Shown: positions 25,990 through 37,616, counted from the stretch's first letter. The stretch: 64,000 nucleotides of DNA from Pararge aegeria (GCF_905163445.1 NC_053180.1:12018701-12082700); one strand, 5' to 3'. Notes: generated by a model not told the origin, from the sequence alone. A program made the numbers and translations.

Positions 25990-26205
25990 ATAAAAAGACG
26001 ACCCATTTGTGTCGCCGCGGGGCAAAAGTCGTGTTTTGTAACGAACGCAAATAAACATTGTGGATTTATTCTTTGTAAGAAATCTCTTGTTGCAACTTTT
26101 TATTTATTTTCCATTAACTACGCGAGAGCCACTTAGAAATCAAAAATATTATGAAAAACAGATATTAAAATTCTGTTGTCGTTCTGGTTCCTACGAGGGT
26201 TTTTA
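25990..26205 (+). repeat. Dispersed repeat, family E, copy 2
   Basis: CCATTTGTGTCGCCGCGGGG then CAAAAGTCGTGTTTTGTAAC matches the first block of the copy at 24430. TTCCTACGAGGGTTTTTA near 26187 corresponds to the second block. It is shorter than copy 1. Confidence 0.55.
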
Positions 26206-26454
26206 TATTCTGAAACACTAAGGATCTTTACATTATAAACAATTAAACCTAAAAATAAGTGCTCGAAAAAAAAGCTTTTTTACATATAAAGAAATGAAAA
26301 CGAGCAAGCGGGTCGACTGATGTTAAGTAAACACCCCCGTGAACATCAGCAGCACCAGAGGAACCACAAACGTGTTGCCAGAATTTGAGACATTTGTTTA
26401 TCCGGCTCTTAAATAATCCCATATTAGATAGTCATAAATTGCACAGTTAAATAA

Positions 26455-27145
26455 ACATAAACTACTCCAGCCAAACGGTTCTCAGTTCCCTAGCTAGCAG
26501 CAGCACAACCTCAGAACTCATATATGACAGTCACAATGCCCTGAAAACACTCTCTGCCTCCAACGACAACACCCTTAGGTGTTTCAAGAGGCACGGTGGG
26601 AACCGAGGTTACGAAGCAGCAGTCTCACTAGCTCGCCAAGCCACAACACTGAAGATAGAGTTAAGTTGAGTAAGTACAAAACATAGCTACATGAACAAAT
26701 ACAAAGAAACATTCCCAACTTTGGGCCAATGCAAGAGATTTTAAACAAACCAAAGTAGTTTTCCCTAACTTAAACCACCATCTAACTAAAAAATTTCTCC
26801 GCCTGAACACAAGCAAACTCAGGAAGTTGGTGGGACTAATAACAGGGCATAGCCCTTAAAGGGCAAACATATTTCAAATATAGGTGTCACTCTTTGCAGG
26901 GCATGTATGTAGGCAGATGAAACACCAATGCACCTTATGCACCTTATATTTGTGCACGTTCGTAGCAGAAAAACGCGAGATCTAACCTACCTACCTTGGT
27001 TTTCCTAATCCTAAGGTTGCCTGGAAGAGATCGCTACTAAGCGATAAGGCCGCCCTTTGTAGGATACAAAGTACAAATACTTTTTAAGTTTCTTCTTTTT
27101 TTCTATTTGTGGTGTACAAATAAAGTGTACAAAAAAAATGCGAAA
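26455..27145 (+). pseudogene. I/LOA-like LINE fragment: RNase H remnant, C-terminus and 3' end
   Basis: Conceptual translation from about 26470 gives TTSELIYDSHNALKTLSA, then HGG and YEAAVSLARQA. These resemble the last parts of the RNase H domain that follows RT in I-, LOA- and R1-like LINEs. Further on, KLRKLVGLITGH and VAEKRE resemble the C-terminal zinc-knuckle region; stops and frame changes interrupt it. The 3' UTR is the well-marked GGTTGCCTGGAAGAGATCGC, CTACTAAGCGATAAGGCCGC and GTGTACAAATAAAGTG block, which ends near 27145. The copy is 5'-truncated and dead. The clade assignment is inferred from RNase H plus tail. Confidence 0.75.
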
Positions 27146-28175
27146 TCTACCCGAGATCCCCAGCCGCTCTCCCGGAAGTCCTTAACAATGGGCTGCATGC
27201 TAAGCTCCTGGAACGAATTTGGATGGCTGGAGTAGCAAGCAACGGCAGGAACTTTCGACATACAATAAGCGACATGCTTACGTGCTGAAACTGCTTAGAG
27301 GAAGAAGAAGGACCCACTTCAAACCAAGTGGAAAGGCCGCGTATGGAAGATAATTTCACAATTTGCATGTGCTATAACGAATACTCAAAAAACTCCCACC
27401 ATCCATGTAATGAGGATGAAATTTCTGCGACGCATAGTACTATCGGAGAACAACGAAGCGGGTATCAGCTTAACCAACTCTTGAGAACACTCCCATTGTA
27501 CAGACGGTACAAAACACGGAGAGAACTGACGTATGTACGGTGTGCCAAAGTACCTATCCAGTCGGTTGATAATTTGGGAAGTCAAATTGCCCGATTTTGA
27601 AACCGATCAATTGGAAGGTGGTGATATTGCGATTTTCCAGCCCAGACGTGTGAGCAATACTCTATATAAGACCGAACTTGTGCTTTATATAGGAGAAGCC
27701 TACGTTTCGGCGCGAAGTATCGCTTAACTTTATTGAGTAGCCCTTGCCTTTTTAAAGCGAAATTAGCCTTTAAGTTTCTAAGCCTTTGTTAACCAACCAC
27801 CATCATATGCCTAGTTATAATATTTAAAAACTCGCGAAATAATTAAAAATGCGATATTAGAAAACGTAAGTCAATTACACGAGTTTGAGGTATTAAAAAT
27901 AGATCTAAAAGAACACTTCCAAATACCCAACTTTCAACATAGTGAAAAAGTTAAAATCGACCCGACGTCCGACAACGGCATTAAAGCTTATGGACGGATG
28001 AATGAAGGCTTTGCAGTTCTCATTTAGCGATTTTGGCATAATAATCATACTTAAATTAGGTTCTTAAAATAGATTCGTATAGAATTATTGTTCATTTTAC
28101 GATTTTGCATTGTGCGAAGTGCATACATGGAATTGAATGTAATTGACTTAGTTTTTATTAAATTCCACTACAAAT
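27146..28175. other. Intronic stretch with small unassigned reading frames
   Basis: 27160-27730 is slightly more GC-rich and carries overlapping frames of 64-90 codons on both strands (27147-27368 minus; 27328-27600 plus; 27533-27727 plus). It may be the relic of another element (GGAACGAATTTGGATGGCTG). I recognise no domain and do not call a gene. Confidence 0.4.
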
Positions 28176-28189
28176 TGTGTAATGAACTC

Positions 28190-28330
28190 TAAGATGGTAT
28201 CAGGCTAACCTGTGAGGTAATACGGCATTTATAATAAACCCCAATACCCCTGCCGGGAATTGAACACGGGACCTCCCTTTTATAACCACATCGCTCACCG
28301 CTTGGTCAAAAGGTCTATGCTCTAAAACCT
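28190..28330 (-). repeat. tRNA-like SINE head fragment (minus strand)
   Basis: The reverse strand has a B-box-like GTGTTCAATTCCCGGCAGGG, with an A-box-like CCAAGCGGTGAGCGATGTGG about 50 bp upstream of it. There is no acceptor stem, so this is not a functional tRNA. Confidence 0.55.
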
Positions 28331-29176
28331 GTCTTCTATAAGCAAGCAGAACCAACAGTCGGATATTAATAGGCTGAAGATAACGATGATGAATTGATTA
28401 GCATTTACATTTTCCAGTATCCTGCAATAAAATTTGCCTAGATTAATTTAATCTTTTTATTTATCAAAGATAGATTCATAAACTACATAAAAGAAAATGA
28501 GCAGTAACCACGAAAGGCACAATTTACATTTAATTATATTTGCAAATTGAGTCAGACATTTAATCTTTATTCTATTTAGTTTTACTTCACTTAATTCAGG
28601 CTCTTTTGTTGCATTTTAACACGATTTCCACAAAAAAAAGCTGAGTGGAGATTTTCAGATGCAAAATGTTATTCTTTTTTTTAAGCAACTGTAATATAAA
28701 CTGAGGCGTATATTAATTAAAAATGTATTTATCACAATTTATTCTAAGTGTACTAATGTCGATGCATACATTTTTACAGCAATCATTGACGGATCAAGCA
28801 GATAATAAGTAAAAAAACGTTGTATATAAATAGTGCAGCACTTCGCTGGATATCACACGTCACTACAAAGTGCCTCTATAATAGGACCTCTATAACAAAA
28901 AGCTACTAAAGACATAAAGATTCGCAAGCGAACTCTCAGTTAGGATTGTTGTTTTTTTGCTAATGGTGAGCATATCTGACTAACGCTCACGTTATTTATT
29001 AAGAGGAAAGTTTACATGGGATTCTCTAAACAGATACGTGGATCATGCCTCTAGAGAAATCATGTTTTTTTCGTATGCTCAAAGTCTTGTGTAGACACAT
29101 CGCTATAATTTTTTTTTTAAACAAAATACTTTAGATAATCTGACGGCCAACGGGCGATGGCCAACCTTTTTTCCGT
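28331..29176. other. Intronic stretch, mostly featureless
   Basis: 28780-28930 has faint likeness to the family C SINE (GACGGATCAAGCAGATAATA, ATAATAGGACCTCTATAACA). I see nothing else. Confidence 0.35.
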
Positions 29177-29395
29177 CTAGAAATTCGAAGTACCAGCCGG
29201 AGTTTGGAAATGGGCGGTACCCATCCCCGTGCTGTTAAGCACGTTAAGCTGACGCTCCCAGACAATTATGTGATAATAATTGCTAAAGCCTGCCAACCCG
29301 CATTGGAGCGGCATGATGAGTTCATGCTCTAATTCTCTCCCCCCTATGAAAGAGAAGGCCTGTGCTTCCCAGTAAGACATTAAAAAGCTTAGGAT
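29177..29395 (-). repeat. LINE/SINE tail repeat, family F (minus-strand register)
   Basis: Landmarks are GCCTGCCAACCCGCATTGGA, GCGGCATGATGAGTTCATGC and CTCTCCCCCCTATGAAAGAG, followed by AGAAGGCCTGTGCTTCCCAG. Fragments of the same tail are at 6780-6835, 7495-7540, 33770-33810 and 42480-42570. The 67-codon minus-strand frame here is a by-product of the repeat. Confidence 0.6.
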
Positions 29396-30045
29396 AATAA
29401 CTAGTGAATAAATATTAATAAATAGGTAAATATAAAATTATTCAAAAACTTTAATGTTGTGAGCATTTATATCAAGCTGAACTGGTTTTATTCTTTAAAA
29501 GATGCTATTTGCATATCATTTTAAATTACTGTTTACATCTTTATAGGAAGGTGCGAGTATCGGAGACAGTGCAGATTGGATACTTATAGATACTATTTTT
29601 CATAGGTCTACGGGGTTTACGTCTACGGCGTAGTAGTGTCTACGGGTTAGCGGAGTCTAAGTTATTGCGTCATGCCATACATGGTTTAGGGAAACATTAT
29701 ATTAACGCCTAATGAGGGGGAAGGGGGACAAAGATAAAACACGGCATCCAGTGGAATTTAAGTAAGTTAAGGAAAAGAGAGTCAATTCTATTTTATATAA
29801 GTTTCAAAATGCTGTATTAACAAGAGCCAGAACGACGGAACTTACATTTAATGCCAAAACATACCAAGACAAACTCATTGAGCTCAAACACTATACATCT
29901 GCTGTAAGTTTTTCAGAAGTTGTGTAGTTTTGGATTTAGCACAAATTCAAGTATATACTATATAATCATCAGTGGAAGTTATAAGTTTAAATATCATATT
30001 TTTTATATCACTCTTGTAAATCTTTTACATTTTTTGAAACTTGCC

Positions 30046-30185
30046 TCTGTTACAGGGCACGGTTCTCTTTTTTACAGAATAAGTAAGGTTTAAATCGTAG
30101 TCCAACACGCTGGTCAAGCATGTAGGTTTAATCACGATGTTTTTCTTTACCCCGGAATGATATATATGCCTTTAATTCAAAAGGC
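30046..30185 (+). repeat. SINE-like repeat, family A, degraded copy
   Basis: It shows GTTACAGGGCACGGTTCTCT, TAGTCCAACACGCTGGTCAA and AATCACGATGTTTTTCTTTA in the family order, with deletions. Confidence 0.6.
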
Positions 30186-30929
30186 ATATAATACCAAAAA
30201 GATAGATGTGCATACCAGTCTTAAGGCGATAACCGCAATGATAATATAAAAAAATCCGTTAGTTGGTAAGTATTCGTTATGGGAGAAAACATCAAGAAAA
30301 TATTTACCAAATCGAATGTTAACAAATTTAAGGACCATCGACATATTACACCATTGATAAACCGTTTTTGCGCTACGTTTACTGAGATACCTCCATCTTG
30401 ATTTACAAAAATGAGACATAGTAAAAACACAGACAAGTGTTTCAATTTAACAGACAAGAGACTTTTTGAGTACATATTATAATTACCTAAAAACGTTGTT
30501 GACATTTATATTAAATTTCGTTCGGTTAAAATTCTTGTACTCTTGTATGTTATATACCCTTCATTGCAAACTCTTGAAAATTTCATGTTAAATAACTCAA
30601 GTGTCATCTTCATAAATAATTAATTTACACTCCTTTTGTCTGGCGTGAAAGGTAATTTGAGGTAATTTTCAATTTATTTAATAATTTAGATCTTAATTAA
30701 ATCAAAATAATTATGGTTGAAGTAGCAGTAATTATGAATCCTAGAACATTCTTTACGAAATTCTCTTTTTACCTAACGGAAAAAGTTACGTTCAGTCTTT
30801 TCAATCATACCCATGTGTCTGTTAAATGGAAGGGATATGATAGATTTTAAAACCATGGCATGAGGCATTGCACCGAAACGCTCAATCGCTATGGTACTAC
30901 TACTACGTCGTTATGATGATTATAATATA

Positions 30930-31309
30930 CTAGCGTACCCAGCCCGCTTCGCCGGGCTAGATTTTGCTTTATTATATTTAAACAATAAACTTACATCATT
31001 AAATTTTTAATTTAAGTCTCATACTATATTAAATCATTTATTTCTCTCCGCATTCATTCTCTTCTCGAGCGGGTGAAGATCATTATCTACACCCATGTAC
31101 ACCCAACAATAGAATATCATCATAGTAAATAAAAGCTGTATTTGACTGATTGTCAGTTCAAAAATAGGTGTGCTCCGATCATCACCAAACTATACAGGAT
31201 TACTCGCCAGGTCAATCCGGAGATTCCCTGAAAGTTTCATTGAAATCGGTCCAGCCGTTTCGAAGCCTATACGGAACATACCCACACACTTTCTCTTTTA
31301 TATATATAG
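30930..31309 (+). mobile_element. LINE 3' region copy (family D-like)
   Basis: It opens with ATACTAGCGTACCCAGCCCG and CTTCGCCGGGCTAG. It continues with TGAAAGTTTCATTGAAATCG and GTCCAGCCGTTTCGAAGCCT, and ends TTTTATATATATAGAT. This is the stereotyped 3' UTR of CR1/RTE-like insect LINEs. Small overlapping plus-strand frames at 31168-31379 are UTR noise. Confidence 0.7.
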
Positions 31310-31545
31310 ATATACTACGACAGTACACACATCGCAATCCAGCCCCAAAGTAAGCGGTAGCTTGTGTTGTGGGTACTAAGATGACTGATGAATAATATAC
31401 ATAAACGCTTATAATTTACATATAAACACCCAGACACTGAAAATCATTCATGTTCATCACACAAACATTTTCCAGATGTAGGAATCGAACGCACGGCCTT
31501 GGACTCAGAAAGCAGGGTCGCTGCCCACTGCGCCAATGGGCCGTC
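31310..31545 (-). mobile_element. tRNA-derived SINE, family B, copy 3 (minus strand)
   Basis: The minus-strand head has A-box TTGGCGCAGTGGGCAGCG and B-box-like GCGTTCGATTCCTAC. The body has CAGTGTCTGGGTGTTTAT and the tail ends in the TACTACGACAG border. It sits directly against the 3' end of the preceding LINE copy, so it probably inserted in or at that tail. Confidence 0.85.
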
Positions 31546-33085
31546 AAACCGATTATGGTACGGTTAAAGCTATACTTGTTAAAGTTCGCTATGATAGCTA
31601 TATTAAATTTCGAATCGTACATATTCCTCCTGGCCGTATACTTTAATGAGCGTGTCTGTTGGCTCCTTGGGCTCCGCAAAACCATTTTTTGTTTCAAATA
31701 TGCGTCACCACCGTGTTCCATATTGTCAGCACTTCAGTACTCCTCAAATGATATTGTAAAATACGTCTATCGTGTGACCTTCAATTCATCGCCCTTAGTA
31801 TCTAATTCTGCACGCCTTTTTACATCGAAACAGATACTTTTTCGTTTAAAGAATTTTAAAGAATTTAATCTCCAAGGTGGCCTTCTGGCTCGAATTCCCA
31901 CAGTGATGTTTTTTATTTGGCACTTTAGCAAATCTTTGCGCCGAAATAGCTGACCGCTCTGTTAACCAACCTGCAATTTGGAGTAAAAACTGCTTTACCC
32001 ACTCTTTCTGGAGATATATTGATACCACCGGAGTTTTTTTGCCTCATCATATAAGCCTCGATACCGATGGCAAGACTATCGTGGATGTGACATGATTCGG
32101 CTAACGGATGCCCTCAATAGATACGCCAGACATAATATGACTGGCATGCTTTTTAATGGATTTTGAAATGAATACGTATATTCCATTCAAATCTGTTTTT
32201 CCAGTGGGAAATCCTCAGGGATTTAAATTATTATTTTTTTGCAACTTTTAAAAATAAGAACGTCTATATAGCATCGAAGTGTATTATAAACGGAATCGCC
32301 TTGTATTCACTAGTCGATTCTGCAAAGCAACACCAGTAACTCCATCTTAACCGCCAACAAAACTATTAAGATCGTCGCCGAAGATATCATTGTCAAAAGA
32401 CCATTTTAGCTTATACACCGCTTTTGTGAGGAGAAAGAATTGGATTTTCCGTCGCAACAATAGAGACTTTATCAGTATTTACTTTAGGAGAAGTATATCA
32501 CACTCGCTAATATAAGTAAATACTATATTCACGTGATTTTAAACGCACTTAAAAACAGGAGCAGATTCTCACATCGATTGTATGTCTTTTTTTGTATATT
32601 TGTTACAGGATTACTCCGCCAATCATACCCCGATTTAAACGTTTTTTTTTTTTTGGTTTGGTAGTCGTCAGAAGTTTTCTGAATTTAATTTGGTAAAGAT
32701 ATACTGGAAAAATCGAGGGAACTCTTCAAATATTATAGGCAAACCTATAGTGATTTGAGCATTTTCTTTTGAAACCAAGGATGGCCACCAAAACTATACA
32801 ATAATAAGTAGAGAGGAGGGTGAGCTTTCTCAACGCTTCACAATGAAGGAGCTCATTGTGAAGCGTTGAGGGGGCTTCGGCAGTAGTTTGTAAGACAGAC
32901 AGTAGAAGTAATGTTTTGTAGAAGGTTATAAGCAGTTGGAATTTTTCTATCAAAACATTGAAATAATCGCAACCGATAAAGCGTGAAAACCGGTTTTTTG
33001 ACCAAAAAAATTTACATTGTAAAACAACTAAAATTCAAGAAATAAATGTGTTCTAAACACTTAAGTCGGTACCACGTAAAATATA
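31546..33085. other. Intronic stretch with one strong hairpin, no gene recognised
   Basis: A 167-codon plus-strand frame (31450-31953) begins inside the SINE and runs into unassigned sequence with no domain. The perfect hairpin at 32829-32870 is listed separately. Confidence 0.45.
32829..32870. repeat. Perfect 18-bp hairpin with 6-nt loop
   Basis: CTCAACGCTTCACAATGA (32829-32846) and TCATTGTGAAGCGTTGAG (32853-32870) are exact reverse complements separated by AGGAGC. There is no coding context. Confidence 0.9.
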
Positions 33086-33089
33086 GATT

Positions 33090-33527
33090 ACTAGCTGTTG
33101 CCCACGACTTCGTCTGCGTTTGATTTTGTTTTTTGATGTGACAATAAATATAGTTGTAGATCTAAAAAAAAATAAAGTATTCAGTATCGCTAAGCCTTAA
33201 ATGAGGGGTTTGCCGCTGTCCGCTAAGGAATTCTGTCCTCTATCTCCAACCACAGTTTGGGCCAAATTAAACACATATTATAACCTCTATAGTACAAAAA
33301 TAATTATTTAAGTCGGTAATAATTTGTCGGAGTTATGGTGTAAAATCGTCAAACACTAATCCCCTCTCCCACAGGAACCGAGCCTAATGTCGCGATAAAA
33401 GTATCTTATATTACTTCTAACACTTCCAAGAATATGTTTCAAAGTTTCATGAGGATCGGTTAAGTAGTTTTTGCACGAAAGCGTAACAAACAAACTTACA
33501 TTGACATTTATAATATTAGTAGGGATT
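33090..33527 (+). mobile_element. LINE 3'-UTR copy, family D (best preserved)
   Basis: It starts TTACTAGCTGTTGCCCACGA and CTTCGTCTGCGTTTG. The middle includes GGTGTAAAATCGTCAAACAC. It ends TCATGAGGATCGGTTAAGTA, GTTTTTGCACGAAAGCGTAA and CATTTATAATATTAGTAGGG. This is the classic truncated tail of an insect LINE, with related copies at 22418, 30930 and (minus) 54196. Confidence 0.75.
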
Positions 33528-35370
33528 GTTAAATGCTTTCATTCTTGTCAATTAATTATGAAAAGGAAACTTAAATTTACCTCTTGATTAATCCATATGT
33601 TATCTTCAGGAAAAAATCTCTGTAATGACACTGCTGTTTTCATGTCCAGAACCTACCAAAATTCTTCAACTTCTTAGCTTAATCATATGTGTCATAATCC
33701 TCAGCTTATTAAAGTCCAAATGCTGGGCACAAATCTCACCTCTTATATAGGAAAGAGGGTTTTAGAGCACAGACCAACCTCACTTGTCCAATGCTGGTTG
33801 ACGGGCTTTAATGATATTAATCGTAGTAACAATTTCTTATCAGAAAACCATTTTTACACCGGCCCGGTAATCATACCCAGGACTTCATTATCCGCAGTCA
33901 AGTAACTAATATAATTGATAAAGGGAAAACAAGTCATATCTTCTTTTTGTACCTCATGCTGTGATAACCTTCCTTGATATTCCTAAATTTGTTTTTTGTT
34001 TTAATATTTGTCATATCTTTTGATAATTTTAACAGTATTATTTTATTTTGATTCTACAATACCAGTAACTCCAAAGTAACAATGGATATTATTTTTAAGA
34101 CTAAAGATGTCGACAAAGATTTCAGCGCTAAACGACCACTTAAGCTTACACCCCACTTACTTATAAAAGTAATAAGGTATGAAAATAGTCCCTTAGAAGC
34201 AGTGTTATGAAAATTGATCTCGTATTTAAAATTTAACAACTCAGGCCGAACACATACATTGTGAAGAGATAAAATTGTATGATTTTACCCGAATAGCGCA
34301 TCATAGTCGGGAAAATTCATACAATTTTATCCCTTAAAATGTAATGTCCACGCTAACTTTTGTTTAATTTCCATTTAAATTAAATTTATTTAAATTATAA
34401 TATGTATGAAATTTTTTTTAACAAAAAGGATCCTATTTTCTACGCCATTTTTAAGTCGGTGCCAAGTAAAATGTAGAAAGTTACTAAGTGTAGATCATAT
34501 ATATCGTATACCTTTTCATACAGTAGCAAGTTAAGTACCAGTTATTTTCTTAGATATCTGGTAGCGGTGTGGTTTACCGGTATTCAACAAACATTAACAA
34601 AAGGTACAAAAACAAGCCTCCATTATGATATCTTTTTTATTAAATAAGCTTACATTACGTAATGTTACCAATAAAAGCCAATAGAACCAACAAAAGACAA
34701 CATCCAATCTTCAATGCCCTCAGTGGGAGCGGAAAATAATGAAACCTCAATTACAATACATTGAGCTGATAAAAAAAATATGAACAGGTAAATTTTACTA
34801 TATGGTAAAATAGTGGTGGTGGTATTGAGGAATCATATCAACAAGGTGCTTTTTAAAAATTTTATCACGAATGATGATGCCATTTTTACAATATAAATAA
34901 ATCATTGTTATTGAAATATGAGCAAAAGAGTTTTGCCACGATCTTCATCCACACACAATAAAAAAGTAAAATCTGAGTTTTGGGAGCTGGCGTATTCTAT
35001 GTTACATTTGTCTAGGTTAACATGTGTGCATGGCCGTGTGTATGCATAATGAGTTTCTAAAGTTCTTACATCTTTAAAAGAATTTTGAAAAGACTAAGTA
35101 TATAATATGAAGAGTATTTTATCCGTAGAGACTGGGAAAGTAAGGGTATAGGTTACTTTTTAGAGGTCCATTAGTAAAAAGGAACATCGAGGTTCTCCAT
35201 GAAAACGATTACGATTACAGATTTACAAGTAGTTTCTAGGGACAACAAAAGAAGGTTGTTCATCTTTTTTAAAGAAATCCATTGGTTAAATATCTTCATA
35301 TTTAACCGAAAGATTTCCCCTTAACTAATCTCCTCGTAAACATAACTTTAAATTTTATTTATAGTAGACG
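33528..35370. other. Intronic stretch with hairpin at 34268-34331, no gene recognised
   Basis: 33770-33810 carries a family F tail fragment (CCAATGCTGGTTGACGGGCT). 34447-34480 (AAGTCGGTGCCAAGTAAAAT) repeats a phrase seen at 33062 (AAGTCGGTACCACGTAAAAT), so both belong to one dispersed element. Otherwise featureless. Confidence 0.45.
34268..34331. repeat. 64-nt hairpin of pre-miRNA-like size
   Basis: Arms of 25 nt (34268-34292, starting GATAAAATTGTATGATTTTA; 34307-34331, ending CATACAATTTTATC) pair with two mismatches around a 14-nt loop. The size fits an animal pre-miRNA, but the sequence matches no miRNA that I recognise. Confidence 0.75.
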
Positions 35371-35374
35371 GACC

Positions 35375-35600
35375 CAGCAAAAGGCCCAACCGATGGTAAG
35401 AAAAACCTATCGCCTGTAAACAGAGCAATACTGTGTAAGCTACTCTCAACCTGATACGTAGATTTTAAGCTTCATGCGCCTCTAAAATGTTTCTTGGCGA
35501 CCGCACTGCTGTTTTGCGGAAGAAATAAGCATGGCTGTAGTATTTCCCCGGACGAGCTGTCGCTGAACCCTCTATCACTATTAAATCATGGTCAGTGTTG
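35375..35600 (+). mobile_element. Dispersed SINE, family C, fuller copy
   Basis: The 5' part reads GACGGACCCAGCAAAAGGCC and CAACCGATGGTAAGAAAAAC. The 3' part reads GCACTGCTGTTTTGCGGAAG, AAATAAGCATGGCTGTAGTA and TTTCCCCGGACGAGCTG. This layout is very common in lepidopteran introns. Confidence 0.65.
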
Positions 35601-36130
35601 ATGCAGTCTAATGTCGGAAATTAATAATCAACCTTGGCATAAAACCTCCGCATGACAGATTTCATTTAGTAGTGCTATCGAAAAGAAAGAGGAGGAAAAG
35701 GATAGGACTGGACCAAATTAAATTTGCCATCCCAAGCTTATGGATTAGATTGATCATATTATGTATTTCAGCCATAATGTGATAGCGTATTAACCTGCAT
35801 GGCAGTTATATAACCTCACAGATATCATGTCACAGACCTATAGATAACTAGTTACCGACACTGTCTAGATGTTTGTGACATAATCAACTGTGAGCTAAAA
35901 ATAATAATAGTACTGTCCGTCTGCCGACTGAAGTTTAGAACGTGCCTGAATATCGATCTCGTCTGACGAATGCAAAGTTCTTGTATGAAAATATTATTAC
36001 AGCTGGTTTGAATAACAAAACTTCGATTTATCTTTTTATTTCATTCAATCATAAAAGTACACCTAAACTATAGAATATACGGAAAAATGGTTTTTGATCC
36101 TGGACGATATGAATGTTTGTTGTATATGTT

Positions 36131-36319
36131 ATTATACTACGACGTTACATCCTCAAGATTTATTATTCACTATGTAGTTCACTTCTCAAGTAACTAGGCA
36201 TCGCACAATAAGTTTAAAGCTAAAAAAAATATATCAATTTTTAAGTATAATGACGCCACATTCGTCCCCTCCACACCCCGCCGCCGCTGAACCCGCGCGT
36301 GAGTGTGGCTTGCCTCATT
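36131..36319 (+). repeat. DIRS element, left inverted terminal repeat
   Basis: It starts ATTATACTACGACGTTACAT. Its inner ~145 bp (about 36172-36319) is the exact reverse complement of 41016-41163 by eye, including an 8-A run and the GC-rich block GCCGCCGCTGAACCCGCGCG. The outer ~40 bp differ from the right end but are copied in the internal complementary region at 40834-40880. Confidence 0.9.
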
Positions 36320-36430
36320 CGCTTCTTTTGTGCGGGCATCGCAATACTTTATTTTATTTTCGTCACAAAAGATAGTTAGTGTATTTTTTTTTTTTTTTTT
36401 TTTTTAGGAATAGTACTCTAATATATTAAA

Positions 36431-36542
36431 ATGCCGAAAAGAAGTAGGACATATAAGGATAAAACGGATCATATTACACGGAAAATAAGGCGTTTACAGA
36501 AACGCCTACAACAATATAATACATCAGATTCCGCTGATGAAG
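36431..36542 (+). CDS. DIRS gag-like protein, exon 1
   Basis: The ATG at 36431 opens a frame beginning MPKRSRTYKDK, a Lys/Arg-rich N-terminus of 37 codons that continues to SDSADE. Read unspliced, it stops two codons later (GGT TAG). The sequence AAG|GTTAGT is a good donor, and splicing to the acceptor at 37038 restores an open frame into the rest of gag. A run of about 24 T precedes the ATG (36385-36408). DIRS gag proteins are poorly conserved, so identity rests on position in the element. Confidence 0.65.
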
Positions 36543-37038
36543 GTTAGTGTTACTTTATTTATTTTTCTCATATTTACATGGATTTGGAGCTGAATTTACA
36601 TAAAGTACACCAAGTTTACAACATTTACTAAATGTGTTTCTTTTCAAATACATGTTTGACCCACCCTCAAATGAAATTAAATAAAAATAGGAGCAAAACA
36701 AAACTGTTTACGTAAATTAATTAATGACTAATACCTAGCTTCTAGGTACGATGTTTGAGGGATAACGAATATAAGTACTTACCTGTTATTTAAGTAAAAT
36801 TAAGGGTTATACGTTGTAACGTGCGTACAGCTGATACCATTAGTCTGACGCGGTGTAACGTGCTTACATCCAAGGACTTTAAATTATCTTTTACCATCTA
36901 GGTATACGGCAGCAATTATTTTGTATGCTTTGAGCATCACAATATTACCAATAATAGTTTAGTGCGGCGTAACGAGCTTACGTCCGATAACTTCCCACAT
37001 CGGTAAATAAATGTGAATCGTGTATAATAACCTTACAG
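36543..37038 (+). other. Putative spliceosomal intron in the DIRS gag (496 bp)
   Basis: GTTAGT at the 5' end and CCTTACAG at the 3' end flank a stretch with stops in all frames. Exon 1 ends with one spare base (G), and the downstream exon begins AT. The joined codon is GAT, and the frame continues LHGSDHYF. Phase, donor and acceptor agree, which would be unlikely by chance. An intron is unusual in a retroelement that passes through RNA, but introns have been reported in some DIRS-like elements. Confidence 0.6.
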
Positions 37039-37616
37039 ATCTCCATGGCAGTGATCACTACTTTAATAGATCGATCGATAATAGTCGATCTAACACAGTA
37101 CCGCTAGAAACCGACAGTGAAATACCGATACTACCCTTATCAGACTCTGACTATTCAGTAGGCGAAAGGAACAGACCTAAATCCGTGATCGTAGCACAAA
37201 ATACCGTTGATACGAATAATACAGTGTTGTCAGTAACACCGCCACTCGTGCTCATGCCAAGCACTAGCACTGAGACCGTCTTTACCCGAGGAGATCTTAG
37301 AAGCTCTCGGAGACCCGAAGGTAAAAGAAGAGGTGTTGGGACCTACAATTCCAGAGGAGATCGCTAAACGTTGGGGGCGTGTGTTGGTGGACGGCCTAAC
37401 TAAGGATCAGAAACAACAGGTTGTAGGAAAATGCTTGATACCGGAAAATTTTCGTTTGGCCAAAGCACCCCTATTAAACCCGGAAATCACTCACGTCCTG
37501 AGTGACGCCGCCCGAAATCGTGATAAGTTGATGGAAAAATCACAAAATCAACTTGGTCGGGGTTAGCTCCGATATGCTAACAATAAAAAGGGATGCTTAC
37601 CTTTTTGGTGCAAATC

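Noticed and set aside
27147..27727. Cluster of short frames on both strands after the I-like LINE
   Set aside because: They overlap in several phases with no domain. More likely an unrecognised repeat relic than a gene.
31450..31953. 167-codon plus-strand reading frame
   Set aside because: The first part is antisense to a tRNA SINE head. The remainder has no domain, splice support or codon signal.
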